This document shows, in pieces, positions 20,307-31,110 of a stretch of 64,000 nt of DNA. Positions within the stretch are counted from its first letter, which is position 1. The number at the start of each line of letters is the position of its first letter. The position numbers and the translations under genes are program-made. The DNA is from Phytophthora colocasiae (lineage: Eukaryota > Oomycota > Peronosporomycetes > Peronosporales > Peronosporaceae): positions 372,001-436,000 of the forward strand of contig JAGKQI010000051.1 of NCBI GenBank assembly GCA_018806915.1, written 5' to 3'. The notes beneath the pieces were generated by a model, which saw only the letters and a list, made by a program, of their open reading frames with translations, had not been told where the DNA came from and searched no databases.

Positions 20307-22895
20307 CTATTGAGTTTCTTTGAATGAGCGAAGCTTCTCCTTGACAGCCTTCATGTGCTTCTTGATGGTCCGGACTTGCTGTTTGTCTACTTCACTACGG
20401 GCTTTCTCTAGAGTGAGTGCGACATCCATCTCCTTCTTCAGCTTCTGGTACTGCTCCTGGGATAGGTTGTCTCCAAAGGGCGAACTCACCAACAAGTCGG
20501 CGTCGACGCTCTTTCGCAGTGTCCGAAGTGTGTTCGCGAAGTCGTGAATGCAGCGCTGGCGACGATAATTAAACCAGGGCTCGAAATGAGGACCTTTTAC
20601 AAACGCCGTGTATAAAGCCTTCCACTTAGACTGCTTGATCTGTGGCGGTAGCTTCCGTGCCTTGATGCTTGAAAGTAGTCCCGGCAGAGTGAAAGGCTTC
20701 ATATAATCTTCCGCACTCATGTACAAATTTGATCGTCTCCCGCTTGCTTTCCAAATTCCAAAGTACTGTTCAAAAGGATGTAAGAAACCCTTCGTGAGCT
20801 GTCGGAAGTGCTGTTTCATCAAACGATCGACTTGATTAGAAACTGCCACCAAACATATTATCAATGTAGCAACATCGTACCTTTCGAAGAACTGCATTGT
20901 TGATAGTGACGTATGGTTCTTCTTCATGGCTGGTAGTTTGGGTAATATGAATTTCTGGAGGAGATACGAGCTGGTGAAGAACAGTGACGTCTGGGACCAA
21001 GTAGCGTGGGCATCGCCTCAAAAGCTGGGTTGGCAAATAAGACAATGGGTCAGCGTAGGTGATCCCTGCAGATACTTATTCTCAGTACTTACCATGGGTC
21101 GATGACTGTTTTCGAAATCATCCAGCTCTACGTTCTTCTGAATTCGAAGACAAACAGTCCCTGACCCCTCCACCTCGGCATGATCAACACCAACAGCGCC
21201 TGGAGAAAATGACAAACACATTTGGCTGGTGAGATAAGCGTTTAAACGAGATAAAAGGATCATCTCAGACGTTTTCCTTGCTGTGTGATAGCACCTGGAG
21301 GTTCTAGAAATGGAAAGACCAGAGCGTTTGGCCAGTGACTCAGCGTCTACACACATAAAGGTCAGAGATTAGTTTATGAACAACTGGTCCTTGAAAATAC
21401 TTATCGATACCTTCATGAAAAATGGATTTGTAGTCCCGATGATGGTCACGTCTTTGGGATTGCTGACACCGTTGTTTTGTCGACTTGCAAGAGCCTGTGG
21501 ATCATAATACACACGCAGGCAGTCAGTACAGAAGTGGATACATTATAATAAGAAAGGTAATAACTTGCGTCGAAGTCAGATTCATAGACTGTGTAGTAAG
21601 GCCGGCAATCACCTTGGAACTGGAGTGGGGCAATCAAACTGTTAACATATAGTTCGACATTAGACATACATGTAGCTGATATAAAATTGTTTTAGATACA
21701 TTGCACAAGTAAGGCAAACCTGGTAAAAGCAAGGGTTGCTTGACTGCAAGTTCTGGCGTGGGGGGATAAAATGAGGAAACTCTCTCCAGTAATTGCAAGC
21801 TGCCATAACAGCCAAAGAGATTCCTCAAGCCCAACAAAACTCGAGTACAGCCCGATGTTCTAAAATATTGTAGGACAGGGTGAGTACTGGCGAGTGAATA
21901 ACTAACAAGATAAAGCAATGTTAACACACCTCAAATGGAGTCGACTGGTACGTCCGCTTTGACAGCAGAAGGTCTCCAAAAGACGGTGATGGTGGATGTT
22001 GTCTCCTCGACACCACAAATTTGCCTTCTTTCACAAGGACTGTTTCTTCCGTATCCTCTTCTGCATCATCATCTTCTTCAACATCGTTGAAATCCGGCAC
22101 ATCAGTAGCATCATCATCTCCCTCGATAATAAAATGCGAATGAAGCGGTGATTCTTCGTCGGACTCATAGAATGCATCGAGATTTTCGTAATCCAGCAGT
22201 TTTGGAATGATACAGGAGATAAATGTGCCGGCAAGTGGAAGCACTACGGGAGAGTCATAAACCAGTTGTGGCCTGCATGCACAACAAACAGCATAATTGC
22301 AATATCAATATACCGTAACTAGCAGAATAATACAGCAACGCGTACCACGAATTGATGTTGTTGTAGACAGCAGCTAAAACCTGCGGTCCAACCTGGAAAA
22401 AGAGTGGCCCAATTACCCTTAATACGCGGTCGTATAAATCCACGTATGGTTTCGTTGTCACAACCACCAGAGCCTTTTGGAAGTATCCACGGGTGCGAGA
22501 CTCGTCCTTCTGTTGGCGAAACAGCACAAAGCCGAACAGTAGCTCGCGACTGTAGCCATTTCAATCCTAGTTAGCCAAACATTCCCGGGGAAACAAACAT
22601 AAAAAAAAACTGCTACGAACTCGCTCTGCTCGTTACGAAAGCGCACAATGAACTGCGTGTCGCCCTCGTCCTGATTATTGCAGTGCGGCAGCGACAGATG
22701 CGTCAGACTTGTCTTGGCGGATTCCGAGAGACCACAGGAAGGAGGGTGCAGCGCATCCAGTTTCTGCCCCGAGTCGATATCGAACACGACAGTGGCTAGA
22801 GCCTGAAGACCGTAGGTTGAAGGAAGATCTTGAGCCTCGGAGCTGTCGCCGTCTGTAGCGCCGGCGTGCAGCTCGGTATGCGTAGCGTCCATCAT
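20307..22895 (-). CDS. DENND6: DENND6-type DENN-domain protein (ten exons)
   Basis: Exons are 22621-22895, 22346-22549, 21930-22272, 21720-21859, 21569-21638, 21411-21494, 21295-21346, 21093-21199, 20881-21024 and 20307-20810. The total of 1923 bp gives 640 residues, close to the roughly 600 of human DENND6A. Family blocks fall in order: VFDIDSGQKLD, LFGFVLFRQQKD with RGYFQKALVV, LPLAGTFISC, ESLWLLWQLAITGE, CRPYYTVYESDFD, GTTNPFF and HFRQLTKGFLHPFEQYF. DENND6A is known as an exchange factor for Rab14 in endocytic recycling. Here an acidic insert (DDDAEEDTEE) splits the N-terminal part. Donors are unusual: intron 1 uses GTTCGT and intron 5 is a GC-AG intron (GCAAGT). Introns are 64-95 bp. Confidence 0.88.
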
Positions 22896-23013
22896 TAATA
22901 TATTATATCCTGATGACGACTGGTGATTGGCTAGTCATCTCGATCGCTAATTGGGTAAAAACAAAAAGCTCAAAATGTTTCCCTGTGGTTGAAACGCATC
23001 GATCTCGTGCATC
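22896..23013. promoter_or_regulatory. divergent promoter between DENND6 and asparaginyl-tRNA synthetase genes
   Basis: Only 118 bp separate the two ATGs, so the promoters are shared or overlapping. GCTCAAAATGTTTCC at about 22968-22982 resembles the start of an oomycete initiator. This is inferred from position. Confidence 0.35.
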
Positions 23014-24706
23014 ATGTTAGGGAGACGCGGCTTGAGCGCCGCGCACTCGACGTGGCGCAACTGCTGGGCATCTCCAGCTCGTCAACAGCAGCGCGCAGTC
23101 TCCACGAAGATCCTGTCTCGCCGCACCACCATCCGCGACGCACGAGAGCAAGACAGCGGCGCACGCGTGGCTGTGGGCGGCTGGGTCAAGTCTGTGCGCA
23201 AGCATAAATCCGTGAGTTTCGTGAATGTCAATGATGGCTCTTGTCTGGGCGAGTTGCAGATCACATTGCCAGCTGAAGATACTGCAAGTGAGGCATTGGG
23301 AGCCAAACTGAGTGACATTACGGTCGGTTCCAGCGTCTTCGCGGAAGGAGAGCTGCGCGAAGTGCCTGGTGGCAAGCAGAAGCGGCTTGAACTGCATCCG
23401 AGCACTGTGGAGGTGCTTGGCAAATGTGATACGCAGTCATATCCGCTACAGAAGAAGTACCACTCGCTTGAATTCCTACGTGAGAACCTGCACTTGCGCG
23501 CACGCACCAACACTTTCGGGGCTGTCACCCGTGTGCGAAACGCTCTCAGGTGAGCAAGTGTTAATAGGCGTACGTATTGGATAGCACTTGCTGACTCTGC
23601 TGTGCTTTTGTGTGTGCAGCCAAGGCCTTCACGCGTATTTCCAAGATAACGACTTTTTGCACCTGCACAGTCCGATCCTCACCTCCAACGACTGCGAGGG
23701 TGCTGGAGAGATGTTCCGTATCGCCAAGACAGGTTAGTTCTGCTGTTTATGCTGTTGCTTCAAGCGACTTGCTTGTACCGTTGGTTTGTGACTAATTGGT
23801 GGTGCATATTTTTGTGAAGATGGTAAGGACGAGGAATTCTTTGGCACACCAACCTATTTGACCGTGTCGGGACAGCTGCATGGCGAGATGTATGCCTGCG
23901 CACTGGGCAAAGTTTACACCTTTGGACCGACCTTCCGAGCTGAGAACAGCAATACCACTCGTCATTTGGCCGAATTCTGGATGGTCGAACCTGAAATGGC
24001 TTTTGCAGGGCTCGAAGAGTGCGTCTCCTCCGCTCAAGGTGCTGTACAGCGTTCAGTCGCGCATGCGCTGGAAACTTGTGCCGAAGATATCGCGTTTTTT
24101 AACAAGAACTATGACAAGCAAATTGCTGAACGACTGGAGACTGTGGTCAATAAGGACTTTGCTCGTTTGACTTATACGGAGGCCATTGCGATTCTTCAGA
24201 AAGCAGTGGCGGAAGGCAAGGGTAAAGTGAGCTTTGAGAAGAAACCAGAGTGGGGAATAGATTTGCAGACAGAGCATGAACGTTTCCTCGCTGAAAAGTA
24301 CGTCAATGGGCCAGTCTTCGTGACGGACTACCCAGCGGACATCAAGGCATTCTATATGCGCAAGAACTCGCCAGACTCCCAGAATCGCGAAACTGTGGCT
24401 GGCATGGACCTGCTGGTGCCAAAGATTGGTGAGCTCGTTGGAGGCAGCGTTCGTGAAGAGCGTTTTGACGTCCTGGAAAAGAAGATGCGTCACCTTGGTT
24501 TGATCTCCGAAGGAGAGCTCAATGAAGAAACTATTGATTCTGCAGGCGGTGATCTCGACTGGTACTTGGACTTGCGTCGATTCGGTTCGGTTCCTCATGC
24601 TGGCTGGGGCCTTGGTTTCGAACGACTGGTGTTATTTGCCACAGGCATGGACAACATCCGTGATGTGATTCCGCTGCCTCGTTTCCCTGGTCAGTGCAAA
24701 CACTAA
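23014..24706 (+). CDS. NARS2: asparaginyl-tRNA synthetase, organellar type
   Basis: Exons are 23014-23549, 23620-23732 and 23820-24706, giving 511 residues. The frame holds across both GT-AG introns (GTGAGC...TGCAG, GTTAGT...TGAAG). The first 40 residues are rich in Arg, Ser and Ala with almost no acids, as in a mitochondrial targeting peptide. An OB-fold anticodon-binding domain follows ([21 protein letters not shown]) at about 45-130. Class II motif 2 ([10 protein letters not shown], then [11 protein letters not shown]) is at about 250-275 and motif 3 ([15 protein letters not shown]) at about 478-492. The end, [11 protein letters not shown], fits the family terminus, so I did not invoke a further intron. 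It charges tRNA-Asn in mitochondria. Confidence 0.93.
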
Positions 24707-25037
24707 AAAATGTCGTGCTGATTGTTCCTTCTAGAGATCTGAAAACCAGCTCAAATGGATTCCTCATTTTCTACAGCACAGACCAGAAAGCTGCATCTCA
24801 TTGTGTACATTTTGGTTTCATTTGCACAGTTCGTCTTGTTTGTGGTTGGTTTTGTACATGACGCCTGTCGACGTCCGCGTCTTATCCTTCGTCTTTGGTT
24901 ATCCCGTTCGGCTTCGTGTTTTGCTCTGATTATATATATCGTCACCAACTTGTAGGTGGTCAGTTCCCCGGGCGCTCGCCTCTCACGCCGAGCCAGCAAT
25001 GCCCTTACAGACTCTCACTGCCGGTCTAGCGTTAAAG
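24707..25037. other. convergent intergenic region
   Basis: This 331-bp stretch lies between the 3' ends of the asparaginyl-tRNA synthetase and heat-shock-factor genes. It should hold both polyadenylation regions. No gene is seen. Confidence 0.5.
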
Positions 25038-26729
25038 CTATTGGGGAAATAGCTTGCTCAGCAAGTCGCGATTGATCTCGAAAAGCTTGTTCTTGTCTTC
25101 AAGAAGCACCGCGTTCTCTTGCTGAAGTGCCTTGCGTTCACCTTGAAGAGTATCCACCTCGTGTTGTTTCGAATCCAGCATGTGCTTAAGCGACTGGTTC
25201 TCCTCAGCAAAAAGCTTCAGCTGGGCCTGCAGGCGGTTGGTATACAAACTGTTCCCCAGCAAATAGTTGTGCAATGATGCCAGATTCTCGTTCTGGTCGT
25301 CGCCTTGCTCTTGGTTCGTGCCAACGTCTTTCCCTTCACCCGATGACGTCCGCGACTTTTTGATGCGGAGGAGGATGTTCACCGGATCGTTGAAGGAATT
25401 CGAGAAGACGGGGCTTTGGCCTGGGTTAAAATCAGCTCGAGTCATGCCCATTGACTGTGCCAGGTGCTCCGGCCTGCTATCCATGGCAGAAACAACCAGT
25501 CCATTTGGTGCTGAGAACCCAGGAAAACCGTTGTAGTCATGCTGCTGTTGCTCAGGACCAGCAACTTGCTGACGTTGAATAAGTCGACTGCGCACAATAT
25601 TGAGCGTAGGCAACGCACCCGCCGATGTAGGCGTTGCTGCAGTGGCGTATCCGTTGTCTGAACTGGCTCGGCTGCTGTTTGCATTAGTGCTGTTCCCAGC
25701 AGACATCGACGAGGACGGTGCGAATCCTGATATACTCATCGACGGTACGGTCGAAGTCGCAATCGTGTTGGGTCCCTCGCTCGGTGATGCCAAAGGGGCA
25801 TGAATTGTCGTGCTCGACAGGTAGTCCTTCTTGTCAAGTTTCTTTGCTTTCTTTTTGCACTCGGTAGCCGCCACAGGGGAGATGACGTTATTCAATTCCG
25901 GTAAATACTGGCGAGTCAAGCCATCATGTGAGAAGCCCAACGCTCCGCTTGAGGACGCGCCGTGGGGCGTTGTCATAGAACTGAGTGGCATCCCGTTGAT
26001 CGCTGGCTGGATATGGATTGCAGACGTGTTCATCTGAATATGCATCCCCGCGCTTGTAGCAGGATAACTTTCTGAGTTCTCCTCACTATAATAGTGCTTC
26101 CGCTTGCCACAAGGCGACAGTTTCTTGGACGTCGACCCCGCAGTCGTAGCTGTGATTCCACTTGAAGTTGTGCTACTGGTTCCGCTGGCGGGCGTTCTCC
26201 GGGGAGCTTTTTTGCGCTTAATAAGCTGCAGCAGCTCTGGCTGGTTCTCTCGGAAGAAGGGGTGGCTGAACGTGCAGATGTCCGTCTTGGACTTTGTCCA
26301 CTTGCGGAAGCCGAAGTAGTTGAGCTGGCGCTGGAAGCTGTGGAAGTTGGTGTGGTTGAAGTATTTGGGTAAAATCTGCTCTGTGACGGTCACAGGATCC
26401 AGGATCTGCAATGCCAGGCCATCCTCAGACCACCGAATCACGCGGGAGCTCTCCACGTCCAGGATCTCGTACAGCAGTAGCAGGAACTTGGGCGCTTCGG
26501 GCTTGGCGCGTTTGCCACTCTCCTTGATCGAGGAAAGATTCCACCCGTTCGGCAGCTGTGCCTCACGTGGAGACACGTCGGTCGAGTCGTCGCTTGCTTT
26601 GGACACTTGGCGTGATTTAGAGGATCTGCGCTTGTGGGCGTCCACCATTCGGGGCGTCGTCGTTGGCTCCTGCTTCATGTCGACACGCTGTGTAATGGGG
26701 TCCATAGTGAGTGTTGCTTGCGCTACCAT
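25038..26729 (-). CDS. heat shock factor-type transcription factor
   Basis: This is a single-exon protein of 563 residues from the ATG at 26729. An HSF DNA-binding domain spans about 78-172, with the hallmark recognition segment FNHTNFHSFQRQLNYFGFRK at about 124-143. It is followed by a basic stretch (KRKKAPRR), a likely nuclear signal. The centre is Ser/Thr/Gly/Ala-rich and probably disordered. A leucine-zipper-like coiled coil lies at about 490-560, at the far C terminus. In classical HSF1 the trimerisation coil directly follows the DNA-binding domain, so this order is atypical but occurs in stramenopile HSF-like families. The protein should bind inverted GAA repeats in the nucleus; its targets are unknown. 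Confidence 0.92.
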   Translation of the reverse strand: MVAQATLTMDPITQRVDMKQEPTTTPRMVDAHKRRSSKSRQVSKASDDSTDVSPREAQLPNGWNLSSIKESGKRAKPEAPKFLLLLYEILDVESSRVIRWSEDGLALQILDPVTVTEQILPKYFNHTNFHSFQRQLNYFGFRKWTKSKTDICTFSHPFFRENQPELLQLIKRKKAPRRTPASGTSSTTSSGITATTAGSTSKKLSPCGKRKHYYSEENSESYPATSAGMHIQMNTSAIHIQPAINGMPLSSMTTPHGASSSGALGFSHDGLTRQYLPELNNVISPVAATECKKKAKKLDKKDYLSSTTIHAPLASPSEGPNTIATSTVPSMSISGFAPSSSMSAGNSTNANSSRASSDNGYATAATPTSAGALPTLNIVRSRLIQRQQVAGPEQQQHDYNGFPGFSAPNGLVVSAMDSRPEHLAQSMGMTRADFNPGQSPVFSNSFNDPVNILLRIKKSRTSSGEGKDVGTNQEQGDDQNENLASLHNYLLGNSLYTNRLQAQLKLFAEENQSLKHMLDSKQHEVDTLQGERKALQQENAVLLEDKNKLFEINRDLLSKLFPQ

Positions 26730-27497
26730 TTAGCTTCCAGGGGCGACTAGATTGCAAATGCGTGCTGGAAAAAAGAAGCCAAAGGCTTGCAGAGAATCAA
26801 CTGCCGTCGCAAAGATCGAAGGAAGAAAGAGCAACCGTCCGTAGGCGAAAGCTTAGTCTTAGACGGCTTCGCGTAGATCTTTCGGCCTCTGTTCACAGCA
26901 AGAGCGATGGCTGGCTGGACACTGTGCGTGCGTCTGGACAGCGCGAACGTGCGCTGGCCGCTTCGGTGGCGGGGGTTTCGGCGAATCTTAGCGAGTGGGG
27001 GCCTGCCACTAGTGTTTTGCCGCTTGAGGTTTCTTTTATTTTGCTTCTCTTTTTGAGGTTGACGCAGAAAGGGCAGATTTGAAAAAAAAAATCTCAGTGC
27101 GTTGCTAGAAGTTCGACGGATACAGCGACGCCGCTGGAGCTGAAAGCGCACTTTTGAAACAATGGCAATAACTGCTGCTGCGGGGTGAACGCACACGACA
27201 ATGGCAAGGCTCATGCATGCACTATGCTGTATCGCTCTGGGCACGCCGTGTATGGATTCCTCTGAATCATTGTCGAGACAATGATGTATCTTTTGTGTGT
27301 GCGGTAAGAAGGTTCGCGGAAGGTTTTCTGGAAGGATCAGCTCGAGTGACCCATTTCAAAAGGCCCTAAATTAGGGCCCAGTAAAAATTTTGATATCCAA
27401 TTTTCATTGGCTAAAATTAGCACAAGCAATCAGAACAGTGTTTTACATTTGTATTTTACACGGCATTAAAAACACTTTTGAAAAAAGCGTGTTGAAT
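26730..27497. other. upstream region of the HSF gene, no gene recognised
   Basis: This is the 5' flank of the HSF gene, up to the Tc1 element. It contains short open frames on both strands without domains. A homopolymer run of A at about 27080-27089 and a self-complementary CCTAAATTAGG at about 27364-27374 are visible. No heat-shock element array is evident by eye. Confidence 0.45.
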
Positions 27498-28780
27498 GTT
27501 GGATAGGCTAATAAGCCTAGATTTCGAAGAACTACGGGTGGCTGGCATACAACTGAAGGCAAAATGCACCGTGACAAACGTTGGGACACAATTTTGACTT
27601 AATTTCACTAAGCAATTTGTAGCGGATTACATCACCTTTTTTAAGGGCGACCTGACTGGCATGCTGTACATTAGATCTAGTAGCTCCTTCAGTGTCACCG
27701 ATTCCCATGCAGCCATTACCGCAGTAAGCTCGGGTACTGAGCTGTACTAATTTCCGTGATTGTAGACCCTCTGAGCCAGAATAGCCCACACATTCTCAAT
27801 AGGGTTGTGATCGGGGGAGCGAGCTAACCAGTCCAAAAGCTGCACCCCGTTCTCTTTGAAAAATGACTTGCTTTCTTACGAGGCATGAATCGAAGCATTG
27901 TCCTGCATAAAGACAAAATCGGTGCCGTAGTTGCGGTGAGCAAACGGGAGCAGATGTTCCGAGATAGTGTAGATGTAGCTCAGCGAGTTCTGGCGGCCCT
28001 TCAGCACCACCAACTCTGACTTCCCCTCAACCCCAAATGCCCCCCACACCATCAGAGACCCTCCTCCGTTTTGGCGATGCATACAGCGATGAGGAGGGTT
28101 CCTCAGGTCTCTCCAGTAGTTCTTGTACCCGTCGGAGCCATCTAAGTTGATCTTCTTTTCGTCTGAAAAGATAATCAACGGCCAGACAGGTTCCTTTCGC
28201 GCCGCTGTTGAGAGCCATTCAGCGAACTCAAGACGGGCAGCCATGTGCTCCTTCATAAGCGGTAGTGTACGGTCCATTTTAGAGTAACAAGGAAGTCTAC
28301 CCGAGACAGAAGTCTCTGGACCGTACGCAGAGAGCACGGTAGCTTATAGTCAGCCTTCAACTCGGCCGCAGAGAACTTGCCGGTGGTGGCAGCACGCATG
28401 ACCTGACGTATTTGTATGTCAGTTAGTGCTGACGGTCGCCTCCCTTCTTCTCGCGCTTCCCCATGGTCTTGATGGTGTAGCTGACTCCGTTGGGCGAGCG
28501 CTGGACGCTCTTGGCAACCGCACGGACGCTACGACCAGCCTCACAGAGGCCCTTCGTGCGGCCGTGCTCTTCGTCAGTAACGACCGCCCTCGCCCCATAC
28601 TGAAAGTAGGATAATGAGGTCAGTTCACAAATCTGCCTCTATTAATTGCATAGTGAAATCATGTAAAAATTGCGTCCCAAAGTTTGTCACGGTGCATTTT
28701 GCCGTCAGTTGTATGCCAGCCACCCGTAGTTCTTCGAAATCAAGGCCACCGTCACTAATCGCTTATTAGCCTATCCAACA
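27498..28780. mobile_element. decayed Tc1/mariner-type transposon
   Basis: Inverted repeats bound about 1.28 kb. The left end from 27498 and the right end back from 28780 share TGTTGGATAGGCTAATAAGC. After a gap, a longer block of about 75 bp matches (left about 27520-27596, right about 28666-28741). The right arm carries 18 extra bases (GATTAGTGACGGTGGCCT region, about 28742-28760) that the left arm lacks. The two arms are therefore not equal and the left end has probably lost sequence. I see no clean TA duplication. The coding part is a broken DDE transposase on the minus strand. Confidence 0.75.
27774..28614 (-). pseudogene. Tc1-type transposase remnant
   Basis: Minus-strand frames carry recognisable Tc1 transposase pieces in order. 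A helix-turn-helix N-terminal part lies around 28360-28614 in more than one frame. The catalytic IIFSDEKKINLDG block with its first Asp is near 28150. FMQDNASIH with the second Asp is near 27890, and NPIENVWAILAQ with the Glu is near 27800. In-frame TAA (27876-27878) and TAG (27774-27776) codons and at least one frameshift near 28290 break the frame. It is an inactive relic. It is related to, but clearly distinct from, the second Tc1 element at the right end of the window. Confidence 0.8.
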
Positions 28781-28798
28781 GCAGAAACATATCTATAA

Positions 28799-29127
28799 AG
28801 GACCTCCTCTCCTCATTCATGGCTTCCAGCCCAAGATCAGTCTCCACCGTTAGTGCGCGTGCTGTTTCCTGATTTGAACCGTGTAGAAGCAATTTCTGCT
28901 GACAGCATTAGCCAACGTCCCCCCACAACACCATCACGCCATACCGGACCGCTAACCCGTGCTTCACCAGATCCACCCACTGTTGAGCACGTAAACGGTA
29001 TTATTCGACAACATACGGCTCCTGTTGATGATAGTACCGTCGGTAGATTGACCGCGGAACACGATACAGTTGCCCTAAGCAACACCCTGCTCGACGATAC
29101 CTTGAACACTTCGACTGGGAGGAGATT
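28799..29127 (+). pseudogene. 5' part of a host reading frame split by the outer retrotransposon
   Basis: This frame is open from 28799 to the insertion point. It continues in the same phase after the outer element, at 58518, to a stop at 58822-58824. The two parts give about 211 open codons. There is no in-frame ATG in this part: an ATG at 28819 is in another frame, and the Tc1 element lies immediately upstream, so the true start may be lost. Composition is ordinary (PDLNRVEAIS..., many Thr, Ser and Pro). No family is recognised. The last five bases, AGATT, are the target-site duplication. Confidence 0.45.
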
Positions 29128-29538
29128 TGTAACGGGGTTACACGGCGCTGCGCGTCTTGGCTACAGTTGGTGTGGTACACACCGACGAGCACACGTCACA
29201 GATCTGTGTATGACACATCGTGTTTCCCACACGTCACATATGTAGCCACTTGTTGGCAGTTAGCTCAGAGCCACACATTGCATTTAGACTAGGATTTAGT
29301 ATGTTAGATACTAAATCCGTTACATTTAGGATTAGGGCAATAAAATCAATAAAAATCAGTTTGCATTTTACATAATTAGTGTTAGTTCCTTTATTATAGG
29401 GACACTGATTGTGAGAGTCCCGTATTTAGTGGACTACTTGGTTCTTGTATAGAACCGAAGGCTAGTGCCTTGCAAGCAAGACTCTACGAGTCAACCAAAC
29501 TTCCTCTGTGCCGTGCACACCTTCGCAGCCCCGCTGCA
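29128..29538 (+). repeat. 5' LTR of outer element
   Basis: This repeat starts TGTAACGGGG and ends CCCGCTGCA. Its partner is at 58102-58512, and the two differ at about two bases. It opens with the short inverted repeat TGTAAC-GGG-GTTACA. It contains a perfect 11-bp hairpin (GGATTTAGTAT / ATACTAAATCC, loop GTTAG) at 29292-29318 and AATAAAA motifs around 29340. Its first 130 bp differ strongly from the LTRs of the inner element, while the rest is nearly identical. Confidence 0.95.
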
Positions 29539-29540
29539 TC

Positions 29541-29558
29541 TGGTAGCACTTGGAGTCA
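29541..29558 (+). promoter_or_regulatory. primer-binding site of outer element
   Basis: TGGTAGCACTTGGAGTC begins two bases after the 5' LTR. Its complement ends in CCA, as a tRNA 3' end should. The priming tRNA was not identified. The inner element has a changed version at 30454-30471. Confidence 0.55.
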
Positions 29559-29595
29559 ATCCAACTCCTGAGTTGAAGACTGTTTCTCTGTGAGA

Positions 29596-30030
29596 ATGGA
29601 GCCAGAAGCATACGCTCACTTGACTCCGAGTCAGCGGGACACGCTTAACAAGCTTACGTCCTTGCTGGGCCCCGAGGGTATGGCGCACCTTGCGTCCCAA
29701 GGGCCGGAGGCCGTCAACGCGCGCCTTGAGGCATTTGCCTCGTACGAAAACGCTCTCGTTGAGCACATCCAACGGAATGTAAAAGGAGTTAACCCCGCTC
29801 CGAGAGCCATGCCCGTCACGCTCAGCGTGAAGACCTTTCACGGGCATGAAGGAGAGAACCTCCTGTTGTGGACCCGAGAGGTCGAAATGGCCATGGGAGC
29901 CGCTATGCTCCAGTTGGAAGGCCAACGCGTGGCGTTCGCCATCTCTAAGCTCGAAGGGCGAGCACGAGAATGGGCCTTGACGTCTGAGACGTCGGTAGAA
30001 ATGGCCTTCCCCACTTGAGGTGAGCTTAAG
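29596..30030 (+). pseudogene. gag of outer element, 5' part
   Basis: Gag starts at the ATG at 29596 ([15 protein letters not shown]). The domain is a Ty3-type capsid: the [15 protein letters not shown] and [15 protein letters not shown] blocks are typical of the retrotransposon gag fold. A TGA at 30016-30018 replaces the TGG (Trp) found in the inner copy. The inner element then interrupts the frame at TTAAG (30026-30030). The 3' part resumes at 51510. Intact gag would be 323 residues. Confidence 0.85.
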
Positions 30031-30451
30031 TGTAACGGGGATGTTACACGAATGTTTCTCGTTGGTGTGTGACACACGTGGATACATTTATGTGGGTACA
30101 TAATAGTGTGTGACACTCATGATACATTTATGTGGGTACATAATGGTGTGGCACACACGAGTAGATACGTAGATGGCCTCAGAGCCTCACGTTGCATTTT
30201 GATTAGGATTTAGTATGTTAGATACTAAATCCGTTACATTTAGGATTAGGACAATAAAGTCAATAAAAATCAGTTTGCATTTTACATAGTTAGTGTTAGT
30301 CCTTTGTTATAGGGACACTGACTCTGTGAGTCCCGTATTTAGTGGACTACTTAGTTCTTGTATAGAACCGAAGGCTAGTGCCTTGCAAGCAGGACTCTAC
30401 GAGTCAACTAAACTTCCTCTGTGCCGTGCACACCTACGCAGCCCCGCTGCA
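30031..30451 (+). repeat. 5' LTR of inner element
   Basis: This repeat starts TGTAACGGGGATGTTACA and ends CCGCTGCA; its partner is 51090-51509. The first 150 bp hold two copies of a roughly 45-bp unit (GTGTGTGACAC...GATACATTTATGTGGGTACAT). These are absent from the outer LTRs. The hairpin GGATTTAGTAT / ATACTAAATCC is retained. Confidence 0.95.
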
Positions 30452-30508
30452 TCTGGTAGCACTAGTAGTCAATCCAACTCCTGAGTTGAAGACTGTTTCT
30501 CTGTGAGA

Positions 30509-31110
30509 ATGGAGCCAGAAGCATACGCTCACTTGACTCCTAGTCAGCGGGACACGCTTAACAAGCTTACGTCCTTGCTGGGCCCCGAAGGTATGGCGCA
30601 CCTTGCGTCCCAAGGGCCGGAGGCCGTCAACGCGCGCCTTGAGGCATTTGCCTCGTACGAAAACGCTCTCGTTGAGCACATCCAACGGAATGTAAAAGGA
30701 GTTAACCCCGCTCCGAGAGCCATGCCCGTCACGCTCAGCGTGAAGACCTTTCACGGGCATGAAGGAGAGAACCTCCTGTTGTGGACCCGAGAGGTCGAAA
30801 TGGCCATGGGAGCCGCTATGCTCCAGTTGGAAGGCCAACGCGTGGCGTTCGCCATCTCTAAGCTCGAAGGGCGAGCACGAGAATGGGCCTTGACGTCTGG
30901 GACGTCGGTAGAAATGGCCTTCCCCACTTGGGGTGAGCTTAAGGTCAAGCTTACGCAAGTGTTCGCTCCGCCTAACCAGGCGTATCGCGTGCGGTCACGC
31001 TTCCTTGCTTGCCGACAGGGCAAGAAGGACCTGGTGGACTATGTCCAAGAGCTGCGCACGCTCATTGCCGGCATGGCTGCCGACCCTCTACCTGAGGTGG
31101 TCACCGTGAC
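30509..31110 (+). pseudogene. gag of inner element, 5' part
   Basis: The frame is identical to the outer gag at almost every residue. It extends through the [15 protein letters not shown] block missing from the outer 5' part. It is cut after GTCACCGTGAC by the third element. The 3' part is at 44993-45366; removing the insertion and one copy of TGAC gives a continuous 323-residue frame. A primer-binding site lies just upstream (30454-30471). Confidence 0.88.

Noticed and set aside
24707..24955. Possible extra final intron and exon of the asparaginyl-tRNA synthetase (GTCAGT donor near 24690)
   Set aside because: The unspliced end already fits the family terminus (VIPLPRFPG plus three residues), and spliced versions give atypical tails.
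28426..28614. Plus-strand 62-codon frame at the right end of the first Tc1 element
   Set aside because: It is the complement of the broken transposase N-terminal region.
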